From: Caballeronia turbans
Lineage (GTDB): Bacteria; Pseudomonadota; Gammaproteobacteria; Burkholderiales; Burkholderiaceae
Direction of reading: 5' to 3'
Assembly: GCA_001544655.2 (NCBI GenBank)
Contig: FCOD02000008.1
Coordinates: 186,001 to 250,000 of the forward strand
DNA: 64,000 nt
This document shows, one piece after another, positions 52,383-63,735 of this stretch. Made by a program: the position numbers and the translations under genes. Each line of letters starts with the position of its first letter. The stretch's first letter is position 1. Under the pieces are notes generated by a model. The model was not told the DNA's origin. It ran no database searches and saw nothing but the letters and a program-made list of their open reading frames with translations.

Positions 52383-54038
52383 TTGCCTTTGAATGTTCTG
52401 CTGGTCGCCTCCGAAGCCGTCCCGCTCGCCAAGACCGGCGGACTCGGCGACATGGTCAGCGCCTATGCTGCCGCGCTGCGCGAAGCCGGCGTCGACGCCA
52501 CCATCCTGCTCCCCGCCTACCCGAATGCGATTGCTCAGGCTGAAGGTCTGAGCAAGGTGGGCACGCTTACGGGCCTGCCCGGTGGCGATGCAGCACTGTT
52601 GCGCGGCCGCATGCCCGATACCGGCGTGCCGGTGTTGCTGCTGCGCGCCGATGCGCTCTATGCGCGCACCGGCCTTTATCAGGATGCGCAGGGCCGCGAC
52701 TATCCGGACAACGCGATCCGCTTCGCGATGCTCTCGGCGGCCGCCGTCAAGATCGCCGAAGGCGTGCGCGGCGTGAAGAAGCCCGACGTCGTTCATGCCC
52801 ACGACTGGCATACCGGCCTGACGCCGCTTCTGATGAAACACGCGGGCGTGCACGCGAAGAGCGTATTCACGATCCACAATCTTGCATTCCAGGGCAACTA
52901 CGCGCTCTCGCTTGGTGCGTCGCTCGGCGTGCCGCAAAAGTGGCTCGTGCATGCGTTGAGCGATCCGAAGAGCATCGAGTTCTATGGCGCGCTGAGTCTG
53001 ATGAAAGCGGGCATCGTGCACGCCGATCGCGTGACGACCGTCTCTGAAACCTACGCACGCGAAATCCTCACGCCGCGCTTCGGGCATCTGATGGAAGGCG
53101 TGCTGCAAAGCTGCGCGGACAAATTGGTGGGCGTCGTCAATGGCATCGACGAACAGACGTGGAATCCCGCCACGGACCCGCTCATCGAACGCAACTATTC
53201 ATTCGACGACATGCGCGGCAAGCACGCCTGCAAGCGCGCGCTGCAACGCAGGTTCGGCCTGCCCGTCGATCCTTTCGCGCCGCTCATGGCAATCGGCAGC
53301 CGCATGACCGGCCAGAAGCTCGCCGATGTCGCGCTCGAAGCGCTGCCCCGGCTGCTCGAGAAACATCCGCGCCTGCAACTCGCGGTGATCGGCAAGGGCG
53401 AGGCGTATATCGAGGCGGGCTTCAGGAAGCTCGCGCAGGAATGGCCGGATCGCGTGGGCGTGTATATCGGATATGACGAACGGCGCGCGCATGCCTTGCA
53501 CGCGGGCGCGGATCTCCTGTTGCACGGCAGCCGCTTCGAGCCGTGCGGCCTCACGCAGATGTATGCCATGCGCTACGGCACGCTGCCGATCGCCTCGCGC
53601 GTGGGCGGCCTCGCCGACACCATCGTCGATGCGGCGCAGAACGCGGAACATGACGTGCGCGACGTGCTGCGTCCCTCGGCGTATCTGCGCGACGGCACGC
53701 ACGACACGCCCATCGCGTCGATCGCGGCACCGCGCGCCGCACATGCGCCTACGGGCTTTCTCTTCGACGGCGAACGCGCCGACGATGTCATCGACGCCGC
53801 GAGCCGCGCGCTCGATGCCTACATGCGTCCGCAAGTGTGGCGCGCGCTGCAGCGCAACGCGATGTCCTGCGATTTCGGATGGAACGAAGCCGTGACGACG
53901 ATGGTCGCACTGTACGTCGGCCTGAGCGACGCGCGCCCGAGCCGCTCGACGTTGCGCACGCGCCGCGTTCCCGAGCTCATGCAGGCAACCGCGCCCGCGC
54001 AAGTGCAGGACGCGCGTTCGCTTGCGCGCACCGCATGA
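52383..54038 (+). CDS. glgA: Glycogen synthase, GT5
   Basis: GlgA adds glucose from ADP-glucose to alpha-1,4-glucan; enzymes of this type in GlgE pathways may also make maltose 1-phosphate from ADP-glucose, a role known for the GT4 enzyme GlgM rather than GlgA. The 551-residue protein has the ADP-glucose-binding KTGGLGD at residues 17-23, VHAHDWHTGLTPLLMKH near 135, and the C-terminal GSRFEPCGLTQMYAMRYGTL with the conserved acidic residue. TTG 52383 is the likely start, with CAGGAG seven bases upstream; no ATG is close to the family N terminus. The tail after about 510 is an extra basic stretch. Confidence 0.93.
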   Translation: MPLNVLLVASEAVPLAKTGGLGDMVSAYAAALREAGVDATILLPAYPNAIAQAEGLSKVGTLTGLPGGDAALLRGRMPDTGVPVLLLRADALYARTGLYQDAQGRDYPDNAIRFAMLSAAAVKIAEGVRGVKKPDVVHAHDWHTGLTPLLMKHAGVHAKSVFTIHNLAFQGNYALSLGASLGVPQKWLVHALSDPKSIEFYGALSLMKAGIVHADRVTTVSETYAREILTPRFGHLMEGVLQSCADKLVGVVNGIDEQTWNPATDPLIERNYSFDDMRGKHACKRALQRRFGLPVDPFAPLMAIGSRMTGQKLADVALEALPRLLEKHPRLQLAVIGKGEAYIEAGFRKLAQEWPDRVGVYIGYDERRAHALHAGADLLLHGSRFEPCGLTQMYAMRYGTLPIASRVGGLADTIVDAAQNAEHDVRDVLRPSAYLRDGTHDTPIASIAAPRAAHAPTGFLFDGERADDVIDAASRALDAYMRPQVWRALQRNAMSCDFGWNEAVTTMVALYVGLSDARPSRSTLRTRRVPELMQATAPAQVQDARSLARTA

Positions 54039-54385
54039 GCATACGCGGCGCAGTTGTTCCATAGTAGTGCCTTGATGCAAAGCTGAACCGGGCACTCGCC
54101 GGGCGAGGCACGCAAACTGCTGCCTCGCCCCGTGCGAACCGAAGGAAATCACTTGGGATCGTGGCGCCTACCGTGAGCGTGACCAGCGCACGATGCACGG
54201 TGCATCGCGACAAGCGGCCAGGCCGGCGTCGATTCACGCGGCGCCAGGGTGTAATCTGAGTTCCGCCTGACGTCCGCGCGATTCCGTATGTGCGGACCGG
54301 CTCTTCAGCAGTTTGGCCCGTGAGCGTGATCGCGATTGATGCCCGCATCCCCGCCACCGCAGGACGACTCTGGAAAAGACGAACG
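54039..54385. other. Intergenic region between glgA and glgE
   Basis: No gene is supported in these 347 bases. GGGCGAGGCA (54101-54110) and TGCCTCGCCC (54121-54130) form a perfect 10-bp stem with a ten-base loop, a likely end of the glgA transcript although no T-run follows. The remaining part probably includes the glgE promoter. Confidence 0.45.
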
Positions 54386-57300
54386 ATGGAAAACCATCAA
54401 GCTCATCATGCGTACGCGCCGCGTATCTACTTCATCGATCCCCTGCTCGTCGGCCCGCTCGCGAACTGGCCCGCCCAGTTCGAGCACGCGGCCGCGCTTG
54501 GCTTCGATCACGTCCTGATCGGCTCGCCATTCATGCCCGGGAGCAACGGGCATCGCGAGGCCGTCGCGGATCATCATCGGCTGCATGCCGTTTTCGAATC
54601 CGATATGAGCGCAGCCGATGGCCTGCGCCAGCTCGCCGACGCCGCGAAGAAGCACGAGCTCACGCTGCTTGTCGATATCGTGATCGACCGCGTGAGCGCG
54701 GAAGGCGGCCTCTATCAGGACAACAAACACTGGTTCCAGCCCTTCGAGAGCGCCGATGCGCGGCTCGATCCGCGCAAGCCGCCGCGTCAGCGCGATGTCG
54801 CGCGGGCGAACTTCGCCGATGGCGAGGCCGCGCATCATCTGACCGAATGGTGGGCACGCGAGCTGAACCTGCTCGCCGATGCGGGCGTGGGCGGCTTTCG
54901 CTTCGATTCGCCGCACGCGGTGCCGGCGCACGTATGGCGCAGGCTCGGCGCCGCGGTGCGCGAGAAGCATCCCGAGACACGCTGGCTCGCATGGACCGTG
55001 GGCGTCACGCGCCATGATCTGCACGGTCTCGCCGATGCCGCATTCGATGCCGTGTTCGCCTCGACGCGCTGGTGGGATTTCAAGAGCGCGTGGCTCTTCG
55101 ACGAGCACGCGGCACTGTCGCGCATCGCATCGCCGATCACGTTTCCGGAAGATCCGTTCGGCACGCGGCTCATCAGCGATCTCTCCGATACGAGCGACAC
55201 CGCGCTCGTCGAACGCGCGTACACACGCGCGCTCGACACCGCCGCCGCGCTCGGCACCGGCATCATGGTGCCGATGGGTTTCGAGTATGGCGTCGGCCTG
55301 CCGATGTCGCCGCAATATGGCATCGCAGCCGAATACGAGCGGGCGAAGAACGAGAAGCGCATCGACCTCACGGCGCGCGTCAAACGCGCGAACGACTTGC
55401 AGCGCAACGTCGGCACGCTGTCGAGCGTCGGTGAACTGCGGGCGCTGACGGGCGCGGGCACGCCGTACGCTGCGTTGATCCGCGCGGATGGCGGCGATTT
55501 GCGCCATAGCAACGACGCCGTGCTGGCCGTGATCAATCCCGATCTCGTCGCGCCCGTGCATGTCGATACGCTGCATCTGCTCGAATCGGTGCCGGGCAAC
55601 TACACGCGCTTTGCGCTCATCGACGATTCCATGGGCAAGGCCGAACGGCTCGCGCCGTTTTCGCTCAGGGCGGGCGAAGTGCGGCTCTTTCGCGCCGAGG
55701 CCGAGCCGTTCATCCTGCTCGCGCAGCCGCAGGTGAAGCGCGGCGCGAAGGCCGCGGACAAGAAAGCGGTGACCGAGGCAATCGCCGCGCCGCGCGTCTC
55801 GATCGAAAGCGTGACGCCTTCGGTCGATCATGGGCGCTTTCCGGCCAAGCGCATCGTCGGCGAGGCAGTGGAGATTCAGGCCGCGATCTTCGCGGAAGGT
55901 CACGACAAGATCGCCGCCGCCGTGCAATGGCGCGCCGCCGACGAAACCGTCTGGCACGAAGCGCCGATGCGCGCCGTGCAGCCCGCCGGACTCGATCTGT
56001 GGTCCGCGCGCATTCCGCTCGAACGCGTGGGCCGGCACGAATTCGTCGTCATGGCGTGGCGCGACGATTACGCGTCGCTCGTCGATCACATGCAGAAGAA
56101 GCTGAAGGCCGGGCAGACCGTCGAGCTGGAAGTCGAGGAAGCGAAGCATCTGTTCGCGCTGATCCTCGCCGAAGTCAAGACCGCCGACGACGCCGACAGC
56201 AACAGCGCCCCGCTCGACGCGATCGTCAAGGAGTTCACGAAAGCCGACGACGCGCGCAAGCTCGAACTCACGCTCGCGCCGGCGACCGCGAAGGCCGTCG
56301 CAGCCGCGCGGCATCGTCCGTTTCTGTCGCGCGATCCGGTCGTGTATCGCGTCGATGCGGAACGCGCCGCCGCGCGCTTCGCGAGCTGGTACGAGATCTT
56401 CCCGCGCTCGATGAGCGACGACGTGAACCGCCACGGCACGTTCATCGACGTGATCGGCAAGCTGCCCCGCATCCGCCAGATGGGCTTCGACGTGCTCTAC
56501 TTCCCGCCGATTCATCCGATCGGCGTCGCGAACCGCAAGGGCAAGAACAACACGCTGACGGCAGGTCCCGGCGATGTGGGCAGCCCGTATGCGATCGGCG
56601 GCAAGGAAGGCGGACATACCGCCGTGCATCCGGAACTCGGCAATCTCGACGACTTCAAGCGCATGCTCGAAGCCGCGCATGAACATGGTCTCGAAATCGC
56701 GCTCGATTTCGCGGTGCAGTGCTCGCCCGATCATCCGTGGCTGAAGGAACATCCGACATGGTTCGCATGGCGTCCCGACGGCACGCTGCGTTATGCGGAG
56801 AATCCGCCGAAGAAGTATCAGGACATCGTGAATCCGGACTTCTATGCGCAGGACGCGAAGCCCGAGCTATGGATCGCATTGCGCGACGTCTTTCTGCACT
56901 GGATCGCAGCGGGGGTGCGCATCTTCCGCGTCGATAATCCGCATACGAAGCCGTTCCCGTTCTGGGAATGGGTGATCGGCGACGTGCGCGCGCGTCATCC
57001 CGACGTGATCTTCCTGGCCGAAGCGTTCACGCGGCCGCGCGTGATGAATCGTCTTGCCAAGCTCGGCTTCTCGCAGTCGTACACGTACTTCACGTGGCGC
57101 GAGAGCAAGCGCGATTTCATCGACTACATGCACGATCTCACGCAAACCGACGCGAAGGAATTCTTCCGCCCGAACTTCTTCGTGAATACGCCGGACATCA
57201 ATCCGCGCTTTCTGCAAAGCTCGGGGCGTCCGGGCTTCGTGATTCGCGCGGCGCTGGCGGCGACGTTATCGGGCTTGTGGGGCGTGTACAGCGGCTTCGA

Positions 57301-57790
57301 GCTTTGCGAGTCCGCCGCGCTGCCGAACAGCGAGGAGTACCTCAACTCCGAGAAGTACGAAATCAAGGCGTGGGACTGGAATCGTCCCGGCAACATCGTG
57401 ACCGAGATCACCGCGCTCAATCGCATTCGCCGCGCGAATCCCGCTCTGCAGACGCATCTTGGCGTGAACTTCCTGCCCGCGCATAACGATCACATTCTGT
57501 TCTTCGAGAAGGCGAATTCGTCGCGGGACAACGTCGTGCTCGTCGCGATCAATCTCGATCCGTTCAATGAACAGGGCGCGGACATCGAGTTGCCATGGCA
57601 GACGCTCGAGCGCTGGGGCGTGCGCGAGGGCGATGCACTCACGGTCGAGGATCAGGTGACGGGCGAGCGATTCGAATGGCGCGGACGGCGTCAGCACGTT
57701 CGTCTCAATCCGCATTCGCTGCCGTTCGCGATCTGGCGCATTGCGCCGACGTGGGGCTTGCCGAAGCCGCAGCCGGATGCAGAAGGATGA
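54386..57790 (+). CDS. glgE: Alpha-1,4-glucan:maltose-1-phosphate maltosyltransferase GlgE with extra N-terminal GH13-like domain
   Basis: GlgE extends alpha-1,4-glucan with maltose units from maltose 1-phosphate. The 1,134-residue protein is far longer than the usual 650-700. Canonical GlgE begins near residue 470 (RVSIESVTPSVDHGRFPAKR) and contains the catalytic nucleophile D850 in RIFRVDNPHTKPF and the acid E879 in FLAEAFTRP, with FLAEAF and QSYTYFTWRE as further landmarks. The first 465 residues resemble a second GH13 barrel: GGFRFDSPHAV keeps an Asp at 174, but the acid/base position reads LAWTVGV instead of a Glu. That domain is probably non-catalytic. ATG 54386 was chosen at the start of this domain. 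treS-mak follows. Confidence 0.92.
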   Translation: MENHQAHHAYAPRIYFIDPLLVGPLANWPAQFEHAAALGFDHVLIGSPFMPGSNGHREAVADHHRLHAVFESDMSAADGLRQLADAAKKHELTLLVDIVIDRVSAEGGLYQDNKHWFQPFESADARLDPRKPPRQRDVARANFADGEAAHHLTEWWARELNLLADAGVGGFRFDSPHAVPAHVWRRLGAAVREKHPETRWLAWTVGVTRHDLHGLADAAFDAVFASTRWWDFKSAWLFDEHAALSRIASPITFPEDPFGTRLISDLSDTSDTALVERAYTRALDTAAALGTGIMVPMGFEYGVGLPMSPQYGIAAEYERAKNEKRIDLTARVKRANDLQRNVGTLSSVGELRALTGAGTPYAALIRADGGDLRHSNDAVLAVINPDLVAPVHVDTLHLLESVPGNYTRFALIDDSMGKAERLAPFSLRAGEVRLFRAEAEPFILLAQPQVKRGAKAADKKAVTEAIAAPRVSIESVTPSVDHGRFPAKRIVGEAVEIQAAIFAEGHDKIAAAVQWRAADETVWHEAPMRAVQPAGLDLWSARIPLERVGRHEFVVMAWRDDYASLVDHMQKKLKAGQTVELEVEEAKHLFALILAEVKTADDADSNSAPLDAIVKEFTKADDARKLELTLAPATAKAVAAARHRPFLSRDPVVYRVDAERAAARFASWYEIFPRSMSDDVNRHGTFIDVIGKLPRIRQMGFDVLYFPPIHPIGVANRKGKNNTLTAGPGDVGSPYAIGGKEGGHTAVHPELGNLDDFKRMLEAAHEHGLEIALDFAVQCSPDHPWLKEHPTWFAWRPDGTLRYAENPPKKYQDIVNPDFYAQDAKPELWIALRDVFLHWIAAGVRIFRVDNPHTKPFPFWEWVIGDVRARHPDVIFLAEAFTRPRVMNRLAKLGFSQSYTYFTWRESKRDFIDYMHDLTQTDAKEFFRPNFFVNTPDINPRFLQSSGRPGFVIRAALAATLSGLWGVYSGFELCESAALPNSEEYLNSEKYEIKAWDWNRPGNIVTEITALNRIRRANPALQTHLGVNFLPAHNDHILFFEKANSSRDNVVLVAINLDPFNEQGADIELPWQTLERWGVREGDALTVEDQVTGERFEWRGRRQHVRLNPHSLPFAIWRIAPTWGLPKPQPDAEG

Positions 57791-57872
57791 ATCCTCAGTA
57801 GCGAACGAGAGCACACCCATTACAAGGGCGAATAGCGATGCATTCAGCCCATAAGGACATTGGAGCGAAACC

Positions 57873-60800
57873 GTGGATACAAGGGTGAAGCGCAACAAGA
57901 AAGCCTCGATTCTCAGCGACGATCCGCTCTGGTACAAGGACGCGATCATCTATCAGGTTCACATCAAGTCTTTCTTCGATGCGAACAACGACGGCATCGG
58001 CGATTTCCCCGGCCTGCTCGCGAAGCTCGACTACATCGCGGAACTGGGCGTCGATGCGATCTGGCTGCTACCGTTCTATCCATCGCCGCGCCGCGACGAC
58101 GGCTACGACATCGCCGATTACCGCAACGTGCATCCGGACTACGGCACGCTCGCGGACGTCAAGCGCTTCATCCAGGAAGCGCATGCGCGCGGCATACGCG
58201 TGATCACCGAGCTCGTCATCAATCACACGTCGGATCAGCATCCGTGGTTTCAGCGCGCGCGGCATGCGAAGCCGGGCTCGAATCATCGCAACTACTACGT
58301 TTGGTCCGATACGGACAAGAAGTACGAAGAGACGCGCATCATCTTCATCGACACGGAGCCGTCGAACTGGACGCACGATCCGGTCGCGGGACAGTACTAC
58401 TGGCATCGCTTCTATGCGCACCAGCCCGACCTGAACTTCGACAATCCCGCGGTCATCAAGGAAGTGCTGTCCGTGATGCGCTTCTGGCTCGACATGGGCA
58501 TCGACGGGCTGCGGCTGGATGCGGTGCCCTATCTCGTCGAGCGTGAAGGTACGAACAACGAGAACCTGCCCGAGACGCACGCGATCCTGAAGAAGATTCG
58601 CGCGACCATCGACGCCGAGTATCCGAACCGCATGCTGCTCGCGGAAGCGAACCAGTGGCCGGAAGACGTGAAGGAATATTTCGGCGATGAAGACGAATGC
58701 CATATGGCGTTCCACTTCCCGCTGATGCCGCGCATCTACATGTCCATCGCGAGCGAGGACCGCTTTCCGATCACCGACATCATGCGGCAGACGCCCGATC
58801 TCGGCACGACGAATCAATGGGCGATCTTCCTGCGCAACCACGATGAACTCACGCTCGAAATGGTCACTGACTCCGAGCGGGACTATCTGTGGAACACGTA
58901 TGCGAGCGATCGCCGCGCGCGCCTGAACCTCGGCATTCGCCGGCGTCTCGCGCCGCTCATGGAGCGCGATCGCCGCCGCATCGAACTCATCAACTCGCTG
59001 CTGCTGTCGATGCCCGGCACGCCCGTCATCTATTACGGCGACGAGCTCGGCATGGGCGACAACATCCACTTGGGCGACCGCGACGGCGTGCGCACGCCGA
59101 TGCAATGGTCGTCCGATCGAAACGGCGGGTTTTCGCGCGCCGATCCCGAGCAACTCGTGTTGCCGCCGGTGATGGGTTCGCTCTACGGCTACGACGCGGT
59201 GAACGTCGAATCGCAAAGCCGCGACCCTCATTCCCTGCTGAACTGGACGCGCAAGATGCTCGCTGTGCGTCGCTCGAAGCATGCGTTCGGACGCGGCACG
59301 ATCCGCTTCCTGCGGCCCGCGAATCGCAAGATCCTCGCGTATCTGCGCGAGCTCGAAGGCGAGCCGCCGGTTCTGTGCGTCGCGAACCTTTCGCGCGCGC
59401 CGCAAGCGGTGGAACTCGACCTGTCGGAGTTCGATGGATCGGTGCCGCTGGAAATGACCGCCGATTCGCCGTTTCCGGCCATCGGCAAGCTCACGTATCT
59501 GCTGACCTTCCCGCCGTACGGCTTTCTGTGGTTCCAGTTGTGCCCGGGCAACATGCGGCCGGCGTGGGCGCAGGCGCCCTCGGAGCAATTGCCCGAATTC
59601 GTGACGATGGTGATTCGCGCGGGACAGACGGGACCAACGCCCGAGAACGTGCGTCTGCTCGAATCGGAAGTGCTGCCGAATTACCTGAGCAAGCGCCGCT
59701 GGTTCGCGTCGAAGGATCAGAAGCTGCATGGCGTGCGCCTCGCCGCGCTGACGACGATCGAAGGCGCGGGCTTTGCCTTCACCGAGATCGAAGCCGATGT
59801 CGGCGATCATTGCGAGCGCTACGTGCTGCCGCTTTCCATCGCGTGGGGCACCGAGACGACTTCGCCGCTCTACATGCAGCTCGCGCTGGCGCGCGTGCGC
59901 CGCAACCGCAACATCGGGCATCTGACCGATGCGTTCGCGGTGCCGCAGTTCACCTACGGCGTGATGCGCAAACTGAAGGAACGCGCGGTCGTGCCGACGG
60001 TGCAAAAGAGCGAGATCCGCTTCATTCCCACCGAGCGCCTCAACGAGCTCAACTACTATCCCGCCGATCTGCCCGAGATCCGCTGGCTCGCGGCCGAGCA
60101 GAGCAACAGCTCGCTCGTGATCGGCGACAAGGTCGTGTTGAAGCTCGTGCGGCGTGTCGTCGGCGGCATTCATCCCGAAGCGGAAATGAGCCGCTATCTG
60201 ACGAAGCTCGGCTATGCGAACACCGGCCCGCTGTATGGCGAAGTCGTGCGCGTCGATCCGCAAGGCGTGCCGCATACGCTCATCATCCTGCAAGGCTTCA
60301 TCGACAATCAGGGCGATGCGTGGAACTACGCGCTCGATTATCTGCGCCGCACCGTCGATGAACTCGCGGTCGCGGTGGAACCGGAGGACCATACGCCGGA
60401 GCGCGATGCGCAGGCGGAAGGCTTCTCGGGCTACGGCAGCATCGCGGGCATCATCGGCAAGCGGCTGGGCGAATTGCATGTCGCGCTCGCGTCGCCGACC
60501 GAGGACGAAGCCTTCACGCCGCAGCGCGCGACGCCCGAGGACGTGAACGGCTGGATCGACGGCACGCTGAAGCTGCTCGAATCGGCGCTCGACATCCTTG
60601 CGCAAAAGGTCGGCGAGTTCAATGAGCACGACCGCTTCCTTGCGCAGAGCCTGCTCGATCGCCGCGCCCTGCTCGTCGATGCCGTGAAGAAACTCGTCGC
60701 GCCCGGCGCCGATGCGCTGTGCATCCGCATCCACGGCGACTTCCACCTGGGCCAGGTGCTGATGGCGCAGGGCGATGCGTATCTGATCGATTTCGAAGGC

Positions 60801-61271
60801 GAGCCCGCGCGCCCGCTCGAGGAGCGCCGCAGAAAGACGAGCCCGCTGCGCGACGTCGCGGGGCTGCTGCGTTCGCTGTCGTATGCGAGCGCGGCCGCGC
60901 AATCCACGACCGAGAACGCGCCCGCCCAGACGGCGGATCGCAAGCGCGCTCTCTTCGAACGGCTGCGCGCCTTCGCCGAGGAGAGCTTCTTGCGTGAGTA
61001 CACGGCGGCGATCGCATCGTCGCCCGAAACGATCGCGGCCGAAGACGTTTTCGAAGCGTTGCTCGATCTCTTTCTGATCGAAAAGGCCGCTTACGAAATC
61101 CGCTACGAAGCAGCGAACCGGCCGACCTGGATCGGCCTTCCGTTGCGGGGTCTCGCGTCGCTCGCGAGCCGCTTGCTGGGCGATACGGGCGAGCCGCCCG
61201 CTCCGGGCACGCGCCCCGTCTTCGGAGCAACCAAGGACAATCCGGATGGAACCCACCATGAACAATCGTAG
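57873..61271 (+). CDS. treS: Trehalose synthase-maltokinase fusion (TreS-Mak)
   Basis: The 1,132-residue protein joins two enzymes. Residues 1-550 are trehalose synthase (GH13), which interconverts trehalose and maltose: [10 protein letters not shown] with D216, [10 protein letters not shown] with E258 and [11 protein letters not shown] with D324 complete the catalytic triad. From about 590 the maltokinase (Mak/Pep2) follows, with [10 protein letters not shown] and the kinase loop [14 protein letters not shown] and [15 protein letters not shown]; it makes maltose 1-phosphate for GlgE. The two activities are separate proteins in mycobacteria and fused in many proteobacteria. GTG 57873 with GGAG upstream is the start. 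The end overlaps glgB. Confidence 0.95.
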   Translation: MDTRVKRNKKASILSDDPLWYKDAIIYQVHIKSFFDANNDGIGDFPGLLAKLDYIAELGVDAIWLLPFYPSPRRDDGYDIADYRNVHPDYGTLADVKRFIQEAHARGIRVITELVINHTSDQHPWFQRARHAKPGSNHRNYYVWSDTDKKYEETRIIFIDTEPSNWTHDPVAGQYYWHRFYAHQPDLNFDNPAVIKEVLSVMRFWLDMGIDGLRLDAVPYLVEREGTNNENLPETHAILKKIRATIDAEYPNRMLLAEANQWPEDVKEYFGDEDECHMAFHFPLMPRIYMSIASEDRFPITDIMRQTPDLGTTNQWAIFLRNHDELTLEMVTDSERDYLWNTYASDRRARLNLGIRRRLAPLMERDRRRIELINSLLLSMPGTPVIYYGDELGMGDNIHLGDRDGVRTPMQWSSDRNGGFSRADPEQLVLPPVMGSLYGYDAVNVESQSRDPHSLLNWTRKMLAVRRSKHAFGRGTIRFLRPANRKILAYLRELEGEPPVLCVANLSRAPQAVELDLSEFDGSVPLEMTADSPFPAIGKLTYLLTFPPYGFLWFQLCPGNMRPAWAQAPSEQLPEFVTMVIRAGQTGPTPENVRLLESEVLPNYLSKRRWFASKDQKLHGVRLAALTTIEGAGFAFTEIEADVGDHCERYVLPLSIAWGTETTSPLYMQLALARVRRNRNIGHLTDAFAVPQFTYGVMRKLKERAVVPTVQKSEIRFIPTERLNELNYYPADLPEIRWLAAEQSNSSLVIGDKVVLKLVRRVVGGIHPEAEMSRYLTKLGYANTGPLYGEVVRVDPQGVPHTLIILQGFIDNQGDAWNYALDYLRRTVDELAVAVEPEDHTPERDAQAEGFSGYGSIAGIIGKRLGELHVALASPTEDEAFTPQRATPEDVNGWIDGTLKLLESALDILAQKVGEFNEHDRFLAQSLLDRRALLVDAVKKLVAPGADALCIRIHGDFHLGQVLMAQGDAYLIDFEGEPARPLEERRRKTSPLRDVAGLLRSLSYASAAAQSTTENAPAQTADRKRALFERLRAFAEESFLREYTAAIASSPETIAAEDVFEALLDLFLIEKAAYEIRYEAANRPTWIGLPLRGLASLASRLLGDTGEPPAPGTRPVFGATKDNPDGTHHEQS

Positions 61272-63483
61272 CGATCCGGCGGATTCCAGGAATCCCGCGC
61301 ACGGCCTGAATCCGCTCGACATCGACGCGCTCGTCGAGGCCCGGCATCCCGACCCGTTCTCGATGCTCGGCCTGCATGAAACCGATCGCGGGCATGTCGT
61401 GCGCGTGTTCCTGCCGGGCGCATCGTCGGTGAGCGTGACGGATTCGGGCAGCGGCGAGCACATCGGCTCGCTCGCGCGCATCCACGATGCAGGGCTTTAC
61501 GCGGGCTTCGTCGAGAGGCCGACGGCGTATCGCCTGCAAGTCGACTGGCATGGCACGCCGCAAGAAACGCACGACACGTACTCGTTCGGCCCCGTGTTGT
61601 CCGATGAATGGCTCGCGCGCCTCTCGCACGCGGATCCATATGCGGTGCTCGAGTGCCTGGGCTCCCGGCCGGTCACGCACGGCAACGTCGCGGGCGTGCG
61701 CTTCGCCGTGTGGGCGCCGAATGCGCGGCGTGTGTCCGTGGTCGGCGACTTCAACACATGGGACGGCCGACGTCACCCCATGCGCCTGCGTCACGACGCG
61801 GGCGTGTGGGAACTGTTCATTCCGGGCATCGGCGCGGGCACGCGCTACAAGTACGAGATCGTCACGCGCGACGGCCACACGTTGCCGCTGAAGGCCGATC
61901 CCTGTGCGATGCAGAGCGAGAAGCCGCCTTCGACGGCATCCGTCGTCGCGGATGCGGATGCGATCGATCATTACGCCTGGACCGATGCCGACTGGATGGC
62001 CACGCGCGGCGGCAAGCAGACGCCGCAATCGCCGATCACCATTTACGAGGCGCACGCCGAATCGTGGCTGCGCGTGCCCGAGGAAGCCAATCGCGGCATG
62101 AACTGGCACGAGCTTGCCGAGCGCCTGATTCCGTATGCGAAGGGCATGGGCTTCACGCACCTCGAATTCATGCCGATCGCGGAGCATCCGTTCGGCGGTT
62201 CGTGGGGTTATCAGCCGCTCGGGCAGTTCGCGCCGTCCGCGCGCTTCGGCACGCCGGAACAGTTCGCGGAGTTCGTGAACCGTGCGCACGAGGCGGGGCT
62301 CGGCGTGATCATCGACTGGGTGCCGGCGCACTTTCCGAACGACGCGCACGGTCTCGTGCAGTTCGACGGTACGCCGCTCTACGAACATGCGGACCCGCGC
62401 GAGGGCTACCACCAGGACTGGAACACGATGATCTACAACCTCGGCCGCAACGAGGTGAGCGCGTTCCTGATCGCATCGGGGCTTGCGTGGCTGAAGCGCT
62501 ATCACATCGACGGCCTGCGCGTCGATGCGGTCGCGTCGATGCTCTATCGCGACTATTCGCGCAAGGCGGGCGAGTGGGTGCCGAACATCTATGGCGGGCG
62601 CGAGAATCTCGAATCGATCGCGTTCCTGAAGCGGTTGAATCATGAAGTGCGGCAGATTCCGGGCGCGATCACGGTGGCGGAGGAATCGACCGCATGGCCG
62701 GGTGTGACGGCGAGTGTCGAGAGCGGCGGCCTCGGTTTCGATTTCAAGTGGAACATGGGCTGGATGCACGACACGCTGCATTACATGCAGGAAGATCCGG
62801 TTTATCGGCAATATCACCATCATCTCTATACCTTCGGGATGGTGTATGCGTATTCCGAGCGGTTCGTGCTGCCCTTGTCGCACGATGAAGTGGTGCACGG
62901 CAAGGGATCGCTCATCAACAAGATGCCGGGCGACCGCTGGCAGAAATTCGCCAATCTGCGCGCGTATTTCGGCTTCATGTGGACGCATCCGGGCAAGAAG
63001 CTCTTGTTCATGGGCGGCGAATTCGGGCAATTCGCGGAGTTCAATCACGATGAATCGCCGCACTGGCATCTGCTCGACGATTCACTGCATGGCGGCTTGC
63101 AGAAACTCGTGCGTGATCTGAATCATCTTTATACGAGCGAGCCTGCGTTGCACAAGCTGGACAGCGATGCGCGCGGCTTCGAGTGGATCGTCGGCGATGA
63201 CAATGCGAACAGCGTGTATGCGTATCGGCGCACGGATGCCGAGGGGCGCGATCTGGTCGTCGTGTGCAATATGACGCCGGTGCCGCGGCTGGCTTATCGA
63301 ATCGGGTTGCCGCGGCGTGGGCGATGGAGCGAGGTCTTCAACTCCGATGCTTCGATTTATGGCGGGTCGAATACGGGGAATGGAGGGGTCATTCATACGG
63401 ATGACTATCCGAGTCATGGGAGGGAGCAGTCGGCGGCGCTGACGCTGCCTCCGTTGGCGACGATCGTTTTGCGGGCGGATTGA
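61246..63483 (+). CDS. glgB: 1,4-alpha-glucan branching enzyme
   Basis: GlgB creates alpha-1,6 branches in the glucan made by GlgE. The 745-residue GH13 enzyme has the N-terminal CBM48-type domain ([20 protein letters not shown]) preceded by an extra N-domain ([20 protein letters not shown]), the nucleophile D427 in [17 protein letters not shown], the acid E479 in [10 protein letters not shown] and [12 protein letters not shown] with the third catalytic Asp. It starts inside the end of treS-mak, at ATG 61246 with AAGGA upstream (ATG 61258 is an alternative), so the two are tightly co-expressed. Confidence 0.96.
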   Translation: MEPTMNNRSDPADSRNPAHGLNPLDIDALVEARHPDPFSMLGLHETDRGHVVRVFLPGASSVSVTDSGSGEHIGSLARIHDAGLYAGFVERPTAYRLQVDWHGTPQETHDTYSFGPVLSDEWLARLSHADPYAVLECLGSRPVTHGNVAGVRFAVWAPNARRVSVVGDFNTWDGRRHPMRLRHDAGVWELFIPGIGAGTRYKYEIVTRDGHTLPLKADPCAMQSEKPPSTASVVADADAIDHYAWTDADWMATRGGKQTPQSPITIYEAHAESWLRVPEEANRGMNWHELAERLIPYAKGMGFTHLEFMPIAEHPFGGSWGYQPLGQFAPSARFGTPEQFAEFVNRAHEAGLGVIIDWVPAHFPNDAHGLVQFDGTPLYEHADPREGYHQDWNTMIYNLGRNEVSAFLIASGLAWLKRYHIDGLRVDAVASMLYRDYSRKAGEWVPNIYGGRENLESIAFLKRLNHEVRQIPGAITVAEESTAWPGVTASVESGGLGFDFKWNMGWMHDTLHYMQEDPVYRQYHHHLYTFGMVYAYSERFVLPLSHDEVVHGKGSLINKMPGDRWQKFANLRAYFGFMWTHPGKKLLFMGGEFGQFAEFNHDESPHWHLLDDSLHGGLQKLVRDLNHLYTSEPALHKLDSDARGFEWIVGDDNANSVYAYRRTDAEGRDLVVVCNMTPVPRLAYRIGLPRRGRWSEVFNSDASIYGGSNTGNGGVIHTDDYPSHGREQSAALTLPPLATIVLRAD

Positions 63484-63735
63484 CGGGCTGCGTTTGGGTG
63501 GCCGGCGCCGGACTTCGGGTTGCGCGTCCGGTCTGATTGCGTTGCCCGTTTGCGGGGCAATTGGCAAGCGCACGCTGAAAAGCCATGCCCACCGGTGTAG
63601 CTGGCCCAGTAGCAAAACACTACCGAACAGACACAAATCAAACTCCCAACAACCCCAAACCCCATCAAAACAAAGGCATAAACTGATACCCCAACCCGCC
63701 GAACCGGCGAAAGAAGGCAAAAAAGGACGCGCCAC

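Noticed and set aside
54101-54130. Hairpin after glgA considered as a riboswitch
   Set aside because: A simple stem-loop without the conserved cores of known riboswitches; more likely a transcript end.
54305-56752. An 815-codon minus-strand frame opposite glgE
   Set aside because: Antisense shadow of a recognised gene; no domain, no ribosome-binding site of note.
58068-61481. A 1,137-codon open frame on the minus strand opposite treS-mak
   Set aside because: High GC keeps the antisense frame open. Its composition (Arg, His, Leu and Val rich) matches no family, and the plus strand encodes a clear two-domain enzyme.
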